Below, in pieces: positions 5,861-13,635 of a DNA stretch of 20,882 bases. Position numbers and translations under genes: made by a program. The notes under the pieces are model-generated. The model was given only the letters and a program-made list of their open reading frames with translations, did not search any database and was not told the DNA's origin. How positions within the stretch are numbered: position 1 is the first letter of the stretch; each line of letters starts with the position of its first letter. This stretch comes from a virus. The stretch lies in the IMG/VR virus record IMGVR_UViG_3300021962_000782, positions 1 through 20,882 of that record. One strand, written 5' to 3'.

Positions 5861-5927
5861 GCGGCACTATCATGCCGCTATCATCAAAAAAATTTTGGAA
5901 ACCGGACGGGCCGGGCGAACGATGGAC

Positions 5928-5959
5928 AAAAAAAAGCCCGGACCTGTTACGGTCCGGGC
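5928..5959 (-). terminator. Strong rho-independent terminator of the 179-aa gene
   Basis: On the minus strand GCCCGGACC and GGTCCGGGC form a perfect 9-bp stem with a 6-nt loop, followed by eight T residues. It begins 15 bp past the stop codon of the 179-aa gene and should insulate it from the region to the left. Confidence 0.92.
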
Positions 5960-5974
5960 AAGTGATACTTGGTT

Positions 5975-6514
5975 TTATTCCTTTGGCAAGGCGTCATTTT
6001 CAAGAAGATAATCGAACAACAGGGCAAGTTCTGCGGTTGATTCGATAATCCCAACTTGCGCCGGATTATCCGCAAGGAACGCCACGAACTTATCCCATTT
6101 GGCCGGTTTTTTGGCGCCTCCGTTCGTCGTACCTTTGCACGCCGCCGCGAGCGCGGACAGTGAGATTGTCACGTTGCGCTTGGCCGCCTTGCATTTTGCG
6201 GTCCATTTTCTTATCCGTTCGGCTTTGCTGTGCTCAAGAATGCGCCGTAAATGCGAAGCATCATCTTTTGACAAGTACCGCATCAATCCCTCCCCTTTCC
6301 CCGCTTTTTTGATTTTCGCCATTTCCCGCAAGTCTGCCGGTATCCTGTCAATCAGACAATTTAGCGCGAGCGTTTCCGCCAGCGATTCATATTTGCCCGA
6401 ATGTGTCTCTAATGCTTTCAGGTCAACTTCATTGACACGCGATTCCGGAATGTATTCCAGTGCGCCATTGTTCGCGCCGGTGAGTACGGTTTTAATTTTG
6501 TTTGAGTTTGCCAT
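5975..6514 (-). CDS. Hypothetical basic protein (179 aa), monocistronic
   Basis: A 179-aa protein, mostly helical and rich in Lys, Ala and Leu. A strongly basic middle stretch runs from about residue 84 to 120 (R-R-I-L-E-H-S-K-A-E-R-I-R-K-W and onward). No domain is recognised and there is no signal or membrane segment. ATG at 6514 has AGGAG upstream. The gene is bracketed by its own leftward promoter (6564-6591) and a strong terminator, so it is an isolated unit. Its third positions look more GC-rich than in the AT-rich region beside it. A small DNA-binding or regulatory protein would fit the size, charge and position next to the repeat array, but no helix-turn-helix can be assigned by eye. 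Confidence 0.75.
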   Translation of the reverse strand: MANSNKIKTVLTGANNGALEYIPESRVNEVDLKALETHSGKYESLAETLALNCLIDRIPADLREMAKIKKAGKGEGLMRYLSKDDASHLRRILEHSKAERIRKWTAKCKAAKRNVTISLSALAAACKGTTNGGAKKPAKWDKFVAFLADNPAQVGIIESTAELALLFDYLLENDALPKE

Positions 6515-6563
6515 TTTTGTAGCTCCTGTTGTACGGGGAAACGGGATGTCGCCCCATGTGTTT

Positions 6564-6591
6564 ATAATACACCTGTTTTACACATTGTCAA
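6564..6591 (-). promoter_or_regulatory. Sigma-70 promoter of the 179-aa gene
   Basis: On the minus strand TTGACA (6586-6591) and TATTAT (6564-6569, 5 of 6 bases) are separated by 16 bp. As in the other two leftward promoters, the -35 box is part of GATTTGACA. The 179-aa gene starts 50 bp downstream of the -10 box. Confidence 0.75.
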
Positions 6592-6597
6592 ATCTGG

Positions 6598-6615
6598 TTT
6601 TATTAGATAAGAAAA
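6598..6615. repeat. Degenerate palindrome TTTTATTAGATAAGAAAA, copy 7
   Basis: Two bases differ from the exact 18-bp motif. It lies 6 bp upstream of the -35 box of the 6564-6591 promoter instead of next to a ribosome binding site. Confidence 0.6.
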
Positions 6616-6920
6616 CGACCAGCGGGCAGACCCTACCCACCCCGTACCCCCCAAGATGGCGAGATGGGACCCGCGCTTCTATACGTATATTGATTTACAC
6701 ATTACACCACACGATTTGACATTTACTAGACAATAACCAAACCCCCCCACCCCCATTGCGTTTCCACCGCGCACTCTGGTTAATCCCGATATTCCGAAAC
6801 CCCCCCCCTTGTCTTTCCAATGGGTCCCCTGTACCCCGGGGGTATATATTTTGTTTTACATTTGTGCTTGATTTGCTTATGCTTAATTATAACCAATGGA
6901 GCCACAAACAGCTCAACACT

Positions 6921-7559
6921 ATGCCCGTTATAGACCTCGAACCATCCAAGGACTTCACACCCCCTTACGATACATCCCCCGATAAACCAGACAATTGGTT
7001 GGATGAGCTTGCTGTTGCTGCAAATACGGCAGAACTTCAAGTAGCCCTTGGTGCGTCTCTGGAATTGGATGAAGAAGACACAGAAACCCAAAAAGCCTTG
7101 ATTGAATCTGCCATCAAGGAAAAAAAGACCTCCGCGTTAACCAACATAAACACCGCCTTTGCAGCATCTGCGTTTCTAAAAACATACGGCCAACAACTTG
7201 CACTGGATGTAGCCACGGTACGCTCCGCAATTACGCATAAACTGATGGAGATTGCCAACTGCGGGGACCCACGTTACGAGTTAAAAGCCTTGGAATTGCT
7301 AGGAAAACACAGTGATGTAGGGCTTTTCACTGAACGCAGTGAGCTTACTGTTAACTACAAGAACCCGGCAGAGCTCGAAAAGGCCATCAAAGAGCGGATT
7401 AGTAACCTGTTGAACGCCAAAGTAATTGATGTGACACCTTTTTCTGCCTCATTGGACGATGAATTGGGGATTGCCGGGGTAGATTACCCGTTAACGGAAG
7501 AACAAATGCTGGAAAATCAAAAAGATACGGAAGAAACTGAAGAAAATACCTCAGTATGA
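6921..7559 (+). CDS. Putative terminase small subunit
   Basis: A 212-aa protein directly upstream of the large terminase gene and overlapping it by four bases (ATGA), the usual place for the small subunit. The small subunit binds the packaging initiation site and regulates the large subunit. The sequence is helical and acidic, with E-L-K-A-L-E-L-L-G-K-H-S-D-V-G-L-F near its middle. This resembles the 'ALELLGK...GLF' pattern of DNA-binding terminase small subunits. The C-terminus is strongly acidic. The start is uncertain: ATG 6921 is preferred because conserved-looking sequence begins there, ATG 6879 lies upstream in frame, and neither has a clear ribosome binding site. A longer TTG-initiated extension is probably not translated. 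Confidence 0.75.
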   Translation: MPVIDLEPSKDFTPPYDTSPDKPDNWLDELAVAANTAELQVALGASLELDEEDTETQKALIESAIKEKKTSALTNINTAFAASAFLKTYGQQLALDVATVRSAITHKLMEIANCGDPRYELKALELLGKHSDVGLFTERSELTVNYKNPAELEKAIKERISNLLNAKVIDVTPFSASLDDELGIAGVDYPLTEEQMLENQKDTEETEENTSV

Positions 7560-9115
7560 CCCCAAGACCGGCCAAAAAACTGAAAACCCCGCAGGATGTC
7601 TCGTTAAAAGACGTGGTTTCCATACTGCCAATGCTGTCCACTTCGGAACAAGAGCGGCTTTTGGTTGAATTGGAGTTGCTGGAAGAGCTAAAAAGCAGGG
7701 AGTTGGCGCAAGAAAAGTTTCTTCATTTTGTAAAACAGGTTTGGCCTACTTTCATATCCGGTAGACACCATGCAAAAATGGCAGATGCGTTTGAACGGGT
7801 GGCCAATGGGGAGTGCAAAAGGCTGATAATCAACATGCCCCCACGTCACACGAAGTCAGAATTTGCGTCTTATTTGCTGCCAGCGTGGTTTTTGGGCAGG
7901 TACCCCCATAAAAAAATTATCCAAACTTCACACACGGCGGAACTGGCGGTGGGGTTTGGTAGAAAAGTGCGTAACTTGGTGGATTCTGAAGCCTATCAGA
8001 AGATTTTCCCCGGAGTAGGGTTGCAAACAGACTCTAAAGCGGCAGGGCGATGGAACACCAACAAAATGGGCGAATACTTTGCTATCGGTGTAGGCGGTGC
8101 GGTTACGGGAAAAGGCGCAGATGTACTTATCATTGATGACCCCCATAGTGAGCAGGAAGCAACGCTGGCCGAAATAAACCCGGATATTTACGATAAAACC
8201 TACGAGTGGTACACATCCGGACCAAGGCAGCGTTTGCAACCCGGGGGGTCCATAGTAATCGTAATGACTAGATGGGCGGCGAGAGACCTGACAGGACAAG
8301 TTTTGAAAGCAGAAGCCATGCGGGAAGGAGAGGGTTGGGAAGTCATTGAGTTCCCCGCGTTATTTGACGACACAGACCCGCCAAAACCATTATGGCCTGA
8401 GTTTTGGCCCTTAAAAGAACTGCTTGCCCTACGGGAAAGTCTGCCCAACAGCAAGTGGCAGGCACAGTACCAGCAAAATCCGGTGTCCGAAGGTGCGGCG
8501 CTAATCAAGCGGGAATGGTGGCATATATGGGAGCGTGAGACCCCTCCCCCGTGTGAGTTTATTTTGATGTCGTGGGATACCGCCTTTGAGAAGCATAACC
8601 GCGCGGACTACTCTGCGTTGACCACATGGGGTGTCTTTTACCAAGCAGATGAGGCAGGAGTCACCCAAGCTAACATCATTTTGCTAAATGCGTTTCGGGA
8701 AAGAATGGAGTTCCCAAGGTTAAAGCAGGTAGCCATAGAGCAATACAAGGACTGGAGGCCGGACGGGGTGATAATTGAGAAGAAGGCGTCCGGGGCCCCC
8801 CTGATATACGAGCTGCGGGCAATGGGGATACCCGTGCAGGAATTTACCCCGAGCAGGGGTAATGACAAGATTTCGAGGTTAAATGCTGTATCTGATTTGT
8901 TTGCTAGTGGTAGAGTATGGGCACCAGAAACACGCTGGGCGGAAGAAGTCATAGATGAAGTCGCCAGTTTCCCAGCCGGAGAGCATGATGACTATGTAGA
9001 CTCTGTATCATTGGCTTTGATGCGATTCAGGAAAGGTGGGTACATTCGGTCTGCGTTGGATGAGCCGGATGAGCAGCAGTATTTCAAATCGAACAGACAA
9101 CAGGGGTATTATTAG
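7556..9115 (+). CDS. terL: Terminase large subunit
   Basis: A 519-aa protein with the two domains of phage packaging motors. The N-terminal ATPase carries a variant Walker A, P-P-R-H-T-K-S-E at residues 95-102, and Walker B L-I-I-D-D-P-H at 191-197. The C-terminal RNase H-like nuclease has an acidic residue in each expected place: M-S-W-D-T-A-F (D341), I-I-E-K-K (E408) and E-H-D-D-Y-V-D-S (476-483). Length is normal for the family. It cuts concatemeric DNA and pumps it into proheads through the portal encoded just downstream. It starts at an ATGA overlap with the small terminase gene, implying translational coupling. Confidence 0.96.
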   Translation: MTPRPAKKLKTPQDVSLKDVVSILPMLSTSEQERLLVELELLEELKSRELAQEKFLHFVKQVWPTFISGRHHAKMADAFERVANGECKRLIINMPPRHTKSEFASYLLPAWFLGRYPHKKIIQTSHTAELAVGFGRKVRNLVDSEAYQKIFPGVGLQTDSKAAGRWNTNKMGEYFAIGVGGAVTGKGADVLIIDDPHSEQEATLAEINPDIYDKTYEWYTSGPRQRLQPGGSIVIVMTRWAARDLTGQVLKAEAMREGEGWEVIEFPALFDDTDPPKPLWPEFWPLKELLALRESLPNSKWQAQYQQNPVSEGAALIKREWWHIWERETPPPCEFILMSWDTAFEKHNRADYSALTTWGVFYQADEAGVTQANIILLNAFRERMEFPRLKQVAIEQYKDWRPDGVIIEKKASGAPLIYELRAMGIPVQEFTPSRGNDKISRLNAVSDLFASGRVWAPETRWAEEVIDEVASFPAGEHDDYVDSVSLALMRFRKGGYIRSALDEPDEQQYFKSNRQQGYY

Positions 9116-9127
9116 GAGCAAACGTAA

Positions 9128-11599
9128 ATGGCAATAGATAAAGCATTGAATCAAGCCCCTCTTGGGCTTGTCGGGTTGTCTGGTGAAAACACTCCCGCAC
9201 TGGAAGTAGAAATAGAAGCCCCTGCCGATATGTCTATGGGTTTGGTGGTGGACTTGGACCCCGGTAGAAAAGAAAGTGACAACGATGAGTTCTCAGCAAA
9301 CATGGCTGAGGATATGGATGACAACACGCTTGCTTCCTTGGCTTCTGAATTACTGGAAGGGTTTGAGGCAGACGTATCCTCCCGCAAAGACTGGGTGCAG
9401 ACCTATGTAGACGGGCTTGATTTGTTGGGAATGAAGATAGAGGAACGGACGGAACCGTGGCCCGGAGCATGTGGGGTATACCATCCGCTGTTGAGTGAAG
9501 CACTGGTCAAATTTCAATCTGAAACCATGGCGGAAACATTCCCTGCAGCGGGGCCTGTCAAGACCCAGATAATCGGCAAGGAGACCCCTGAAAAACGGGA
9601 TGCCGCGTTACGGGTTAAAGACGATATGAACTTCCAGTTGACCGAGCGCATGGTGGAGTACCGCCCTGAGCATGAAAGGATGCTGTGGGGTCTTGGGTTG
9701 TCAGGTAATGCGTTCAAAAAAATATACATAGACCCGTCGTTGGGCAGGCAAGTGGCTATGTTTGTCCCTGCGGAAGATGTCGTGGTGCCCTATGGTACCG
9801 CCAGTCTGGAGACAGCAGAGCGTGTTACACACGTGATGCGTAAAACTTCAAATGAGATAAGACGCCTTCAGGTTGCCGGGTTTTATAGAGACGTGGAGCT
9901 GGGTGACCCGGTATCTACCTTTGATGAGGTGGAAAAGAAAATAGCGGAAAAGATGGGCTTTAACGCTACTTCAGATGACCGGTTCAAGCTGCTGGAAATG
10001 CACGTCAACATTGTTATCGAAGACGACAAGTTTGCCAAAGAGGAAATAAAAGACGGTGTAGCCCTGCCTTATGTTGTGACTATTGAAAAAGGCACGACTA
10101 CCGTGTTGTCTATCCGACGCAACTGGGACCCGGAAGACCCTCTCAAGTTAAAGCGCAACCATTTTGTGCACTACCCGTACATACCCGGTTTTGGTTTTTA
10201 TGCGTTTGGTTTGATACACCTCATTGGGGCTTTTGCAAAATCCGGTACGTCCATCATTCGGCAACTGGTCGATGCGGGTACGTTATCAAATCTGCCCGGT
10301 GGATTTAAAACCAAAGGGCTTCGGGTCAAAGGAGATGATACCCCCATATCTCCGGCAGAATGGCGGGATGTCGATGTAGCCTCGGGTACGCTGAAAGAAA
10401 ACATCATGGCATTGCCGTATAAGGAGCCGAGTCAGGTTCTCTATACGTTGTTAAACACGATAACGGAAGAAGGCAGAAGGTTTGCCAGTGCTGCGGACCT
10501 CAAGGTGTCCGATATGTCGGCACAGGCCCCGGTGGGTACCACGCTTGCAATACTTGAGCGCACGTTGAAGGTCATGAGTGCGGTTCAGGCACGGATACAC
10601 TACGCGATGCGGCAGGAGTTCAGGTTGCTCAAAGGCATTATTCGGGACTACACGCCTGATGAGTATTCTTATGAGCCGGAAGAAGGGTCACCCAAAGCCA
10701 AACGGTCGGACTACGACATGGTGGAGGTTATACCGGTATCTGACCCGAACGCCGCTACGATGGCGCAAAAAGTGGTGCAGTATCAGGCTATTCATCAACT
10801 AGCTCAGTCCGCCCCGCAGATATATGACATGCCCTATTTGCACAGGCAGATGCTGGAGGTTTTGGGTGCCAAGAACATAACTAAATTGGTACCTGTCGGT
10901 ACGGACGACCAGAAGCCAAAAGACCCTGTTTCCGAAAATATGGATGTGCTCAACAACAAGCCGTTGAAAGCCTTCCTGTATCAAGACCACCAAGCGCACA
11001 TCACAGTCCATATGTCTGCGATGCAAGACCCGAAGATAATGCAAATCCTAGGGCAGAACCCGCAAGCGCAAACCATGATGGCCACTCTTCAAGCGCATGT
11101 TGCAGAGCACGTGGCTTTTGAGTACCGCAAGCAGCTGGAAGAGCAGTTGGGTGTTCCGTACCCGGCTCCTGATGCCAAGATGGATGAAGAAACAGAACTT
11201 CAGATTTCCCGTCTGGCAGCAATGGCAGCGCAGCAGTTACTACAGAAGAACCAAGCAGAAGCCGCACAGCAGCAAGCGCAACAGATGGCGCAAGACCCGC
11301 TGGTTCAGATGCAGCAGAAAGAACTGGAGTTGAAAGAAAGAGAGTTGGCGCTTAAAGAAAAGAAAACCATGGTTGAGGCTTCCGAAAAAGCCGACCGCTT
11401 GGAGCTTGAAGAAGAACGTATCAACTCCCAAGAACGCATTGCAGGGATGCAAATAGGCGCAAAGATAGCAACAGACAGGGCAACATTGGAAAGTAAGCAA
11501 CAGCAGGAAGCCATGAGGATGGTTCTAGATGCAGCAAAGGAGGCCGACCGCATAGGGTCTGCCACACAAGTTTCACCACAAAACGAGGTACCTAAATGA
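9128..11599 (+). CDS. Portal protein
   Basis: An 823-aa protein located between the large terminase and head genes. It includes the segment E-P-W-P-G-A-C-G-V-Y-H-P-L-L (about residues 109-122), which I associate with long portal proteins of podovirus-like phages. It would form the dodecameric ring at the unique capsid vertex, docking the terminase during packaging and the tail later. The last 130 residues or so are Gln-rich and then highly charged heptads (Q-Q-A-Q-Q, E-L-E-L-K-E-R-E-L-A-L-K-E-K-K), which suggest a long coiled-coil barrel like that of P22 portal. GGAGC precedes the ATG at 9128. The identification is well supported by position, size and shape. Confidence 0.9.
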   Translation: MAIDKALNQAPLGLVGLSGENTPALEVEIEAPADMSMGLVVDLDPGRKESDNDEFSANMAEDMDDNTLASLASELLEGFEADVSSRKDWVQTYVDGLDLLGMKIEERTEPWPGACGVYHPLLSEALVKFQSETMAETFPAAGPVKTQIIGKETPEKRDAALRVKDDMNFQLTERMVEYRPEHERMLWGLGLSGNAFKKIYIDPSLGRQVAMFVPAEDVVVPYGTASLETAERVTHVMRKTSNEIRRLQVAGFYRDVELGDPVSTFDEVEKKIAEKMGFNATSDDRFKLLEMHVNIVIEDDKFAKEEIKDGVALPYVVTIEKGTTTVLSIRRNWDPEDPLKLKRNHFVHYPYIPGFGFYAFGLIHLIGAFAKSGTSIIRQLVDAGTLSNLPGGFKTKGLRVKGDDTPISPAEWRDVDVASGTLKENIMALPYKEPSQVLYTLLNTITEEGRRFASAADLKVSDMSAQAPVGTTLAILERTLKVMSAVQARIHYAMRQEFRLLKGIIRDYTPDEYSYEPEEGSPKAKRSDYDMVEVIPVSDPNAATMAQKVVQYQAIHQLAQSAPQIYDMPYLHRQMLEVLGAKNITKLVPVGTDDQKPKDPVSENMDVLNNKPLKAFLYQDHQAHITVHMSAMQDPKIMQILGQNPQAQTMMATLQAHVAEHVAFEYRKQLEEQLGVPYPAPDAKMDEETELQISRLAAMAAQQLLQKNQAEAAQQQAQQMAQDPLVQMQQKELELKERELALKEKKTMVEASEKADRLELEEERINSQERIAGMQIGAKIATDRATLESKQQQEAMRMVLDAAKEADRIGSATQVSPQNEVPK

Positions 11600-11790
11600 G
11601 TAAAGACCTACTGAAATATCTTTCAGACAAGCTTGAAGAGCAGCGTCAAGTGCACGTTATGGATGTTGCACTTGGCAAAGCAAAAGAGTTTAGTGACTAT
11701 AAATTTTCTTGCGGAGTAATACGAGGGCTTCTTGTAGCCAAAAACATAATCATAGAAACCGCAGAAAAGATGGAGGCACAAGATGACTGA
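11596..11790 (+). CDS. Small hypothetical protein after portal (64 aa)
   Basis: A 64-aa, probably all-helical protein starting at an ATGA overlap with the portal stop and ending 8 bases inside the GroES-like gene. The overlaps on both sides suggest coupled translation and constant stoichiometry with the head genes. It has two Lys/Glu-rich helices separated by C-G-V-I-R-G-L-L-V-A-K. No family is recognised. A head assembly accessory role is an inference from position. Confidence 0.7.
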   Translation: MSKDLLKYLSDKLEEQRQVHVMDVALGKAKEFSDYKFSCGVIRGLLVAKNIIIETAEKMEAQDD

Positions 11791-12193
11791 ACTGGCTATC
11801 GGTACGAACCCTGATAACCCAGCAGATTCCACAGTGCTGCCAGAGACTCCAGAGGAAAAAGCAAAGCAGCTCCCTATCCCGTCGGGTTATCGTATTTTAT
11901 GCGCGATACCCCAGATAGACGATACGTTTGAGAGTGGTATTGCTAAATCCGCGCAGACAATGCACTTCGAAGAGCTTCTTACCACCGTGTTGTTTGTAGT
12001 ACGGCTAGGCCCTGATTGTTACAAAGACCCAAGCCGTTTCCCGAGTGGGCCTTGGTGTAAAGAGGGTGACTTTGTTTTGGTCCGCCCCAATGCAGGGACC
12101 CGGGTAAAAATACACGGAAAAGATTTTCGTCTTATTAACGACGATTGTGTAGAAGCTGTTGTGGAAGACCCGCGTGGTATCTCACGAGCCTAA
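11783..12193 (+). CDS. GroES-like co-chaperonin
   Basis: This 136-aa protein is longer than bacterial GroES (about 97 aa). From residue 35, G-Y-R-I-L-C-A-I-P matches the first GroES strand. Residues 47-64 could be the mobile loop that contacts GroEL. E-G-D-F-V-L-V-R (94-101), A-G-T-R-V-K-I-H-G-K-D-F (104-115) and the end D-D-C-V-E-A-V-V-E (120-128) follow the GroES core order. An insertion with C79 and C92 (P-D-C-Y-K-D-P...W-C-K) stands where the roof loop would be, and a 30-residue N-terminal extension is present. Phage co-chaperonins such as T4 gp31 replace GroES so that GroEL can fold the capsid protein. Its position between portal and scaffold fits that job. It starts with GGAG upstream. 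Confidence 0.85.
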   Translation: MTELAIGTNPDNPADSTVLPETPEEKAKQLPIPSGYRILCAIPQIDDTFESGIAKSAQTMHFEELLTTVLFVVRLGPDCYKDPSRFPSGPWCKEGDFVLVRPNAGTRVKIHGKDFRLINDDCVEAVVEDPRGISRA

Positions 12194-12204
12194 TGGAGCT
12201 GATT

Positions 12205-13182
12205 ATGACTATTGAAAAAGATGACAAGTTTGAGTACGAGGTTGAAGGGGCAGAAAACCTCAAAGACCAAATTGAAGTAGAAGACGATACTCCGCCAGAT
12301 GATAAAAACCGCAACCCCATGCCGAAAGAATTGGTGGATGAGCTGGAGAAAGACGACTTAGAGGAATACTCCGAGAAGGTAAAAATACGTCTTAAGCAAA
12401 TGAAAAAGGTTTGGCACGACGAGCGACGGGAAAAAGAACGTGCGCTGCGTGAGCAAAATGAGGCTATTGAGTTAGCCAAGAGAGTGTTGCAAGAAAACAA
12501 CAAGCTTAAGAATACGTTGTCTAAAGGCGAAAAAACCCTTGTGGACACGTATAAGCACGCTGTGGAACTGCAACTGGATGCGGCTAAAAAGGTATATAAA
12601 GAAGCCTATGAATCCGGGGATTCTGACAGGGTTTTGGAAGCGCAGCAGGCTTTGACTGCGGCTCAAATGAACTTTGAAAAGACAAAATCCTTTAATAGTG
12701 CTTTACAAGAGCCTGAAAATGAGGTTACTGTAGATGCAACTGAAGTTGTCAATACTCCTTCAGCCCCGAAGGTGGACCCAAAAACCGTTGCGTGGCAAGA
12801 GCGCAATAAGTGGTGGGGCGACCCTGATTATGCAGACATGACTGCTTTGGCGTTAGGGCATCACCAGAAGCTAGAGAACAAGTACGGGGCCAAGTTCATA
12901 GGAACTGAGGAGTATTGGCAAGACATCGACGAAACCATGCGGAAACGCTTTCCAGAGTATGAATGGGGCGATGAAGCAGATTCAACGACGAGCAGGGGCG
13001 GCAAGCCTGCTACGCGCACCATATCCAAATCCGCCAATGTGGTTGCTCCGGCGTCCAGAAGCACGGCTCCCAAGAAAATTGTGCTAAAGCAATCGCAAGT
13101 TAATATTGCGAAAAAACTTGGATTAACCCCTGAACAGTACGCTAAAGAAGTTATGAAATTGGAGAACCAAAATGGCAGATAA
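12205..13182 (+). CDS. Putative scaffolding protein
   Basis: This 325-aa protein has an extremely acidic N-terminus (residues 1-60), a long charged helical section likely to be coiled coil (about 50-170), a Pro/Ala linker, and a C-terminal tail with basic patches. The tail ends in L-G-L-T-P-E-Q-Y-A-K-E-V, a motif I associate with capsid assembly proteins of similar phages. Scaffolds nucleate the prohead and bind the capsid protein through a small C-terminal helix. The position between portal/GroES and the capsid gene is standard. ATG 12205 is chosen because GGAG lies 6 nt upstream; an extension to 12145 would overlap the GroES-like gene widely. No protease signature was seen. Confidence 0.72.
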   Translation: MTIEKDDKFEYEVEGAENLKDQIEVEDDTPPDDKNRNPMPKELVDELEKDDLEEYSEKVKIRLKQMKKVWHDERREKERALREQNEAIELAKRVLQENNKLKNTLSKGEKTLVDTYKHAVELQLDAAKKVYKEAYESGDSDRVLEAQQALTAAQMNFEKTKSFNSALQEPENEVTVDATEVVNTPSAPKVDPKTVAWQERNKWWGDPDYADMTALALGHHQKLENKYGAKFIGTEEYWQDIDETMRKRFPEYEWGDEADSTTSRGGKPATRTISKSANVVAPASRSTAPKKIVLKQSQVNIAKKLGLTPEQYAKEVMKLENQNGR

Positions 13183-13621
13183 TAAACTTGCACGCGAACT
13201 TGATACTCGAAATACGGCGGAACGCCCGAAGAGCTGGCAGCCAGCATCAACGCTCCCAGAACCGGATAAACAACCCGGATACGCTTACCGATGGATACGT
13301 GTATCTTCTTTTGGGCAAGCTGACCCACGCAATATCTCTTCTAAGTTTAGAGAAGGTTGGGAACCCGTCCGAATTGAAGAGCAGCCCAAGTTCCGGATGT
13401 TGGTGGACCCGAACAGCAGGTTCAAAGACAACATCGAAGTTGCGGGCTTGTTACTTTGCAAGATTCCGAAAGAGTTTATGGACCAGCGTAGAAAGCATTT
13501 TTCCGCGCAAAACAAGGCTCAGATAGAATCTGTAGATAACAACCTGATGAGAGAAAATGACCCGAGGATGCCGCTTTTTAAAGAGCGTAAGTCCACGGTA
13601 ACTTTTGGTAAAGGCAATTAA
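13172..13621 (+). CDS. Hypothetical head-module protein (149 aa)
   Basis: A 149-aa protein starting 11 bases inside the scaffold gene with GGAG upstream. The segment Y-R-W-I-R-V-S-S-F-G-Q-A-D (about residues 39-51), followed by R-E-G-W-E-P-V-R (61-68), recurs in my memory of marine and freshwater phage head clusters, always without known function. It is polar and without membrane or catalytic features. Its tight coupling to scaffold and its place just before the decoration and capsid genes suggest a head assembly or minor virion role. Confidence 0.72.
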   Translation: MADNKLARELDTRNTAERPKSWQPASTLPEPDKQPGYAYRWIRVSSFGQADPRNISSKFREGWEPVRIEEQPKFRMLVDPNSRFKDNIEVAGLLLCKIPKEFMDQRRKHFSAQNKAQIESVDNNLMRENDPRMPLFKERKSTVTFGKGN

Positions 13622-13635
13622 ACTAGGAGATTAAA

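Larger units (their letters stand above)
5047..5974. other. Large AT-rich intergenic region (candidate control/replication region)
   Basis: There are 928 bases without a convincing gene. From left to right it holds palindrome copy 5, a consensus leftward promoter, an array of TGTAAGAAA motifs in both orientations including a 34-bp tandem repeat, a TTGACA box followed by a 10-bp inverted repeat, palindrome copy 6, an acidic-Ala hexamer mini-ORF, short CTATCA repeats with a GCGGCA/TGCCGC hairpin, and the terminator of the 179-aa gene. The 81-codon + strand frame at 5506-5751 is made of array sequence and lacks a ribosome binding site. Confidence 0.7.
6515..6920. other. Divergent intergenic region with C-tracts
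   Basis: There are 406 bases between the leftward 179-aa gene and the rightward terminase genes. The region contains the leftward promoter (6564-6591), a variant palindrome (6598-6615), a second GATTTGACA facing right at 6713-6721, runs of 5-9 C on the + strand between about 6636 and 6843, and an AT-rich stretch from 6842 with a TATAAC box at 6888-6893. That box could be a -10 element for the terminase genes, although no good -35 lies 17 bp upstream of it. No convincing gene is present. Confidence 0.6.

Noticed and set aside
6756-6920. N-terminal extension of the small terminase from a TTG codon
   Set aside because: The segment is encoded by C-tract DNA, reads Pro/Phe-rich, has no ribosome binding site and is unlike terminase N-termini.
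12145-12204. 20-residue upstream extension of the scaffold-like protein
   Set aside because: It would lie inside the GroES-like gene, starts with Cys-rich sequence, and the ATG at 12205 has a well-placed GGAG.
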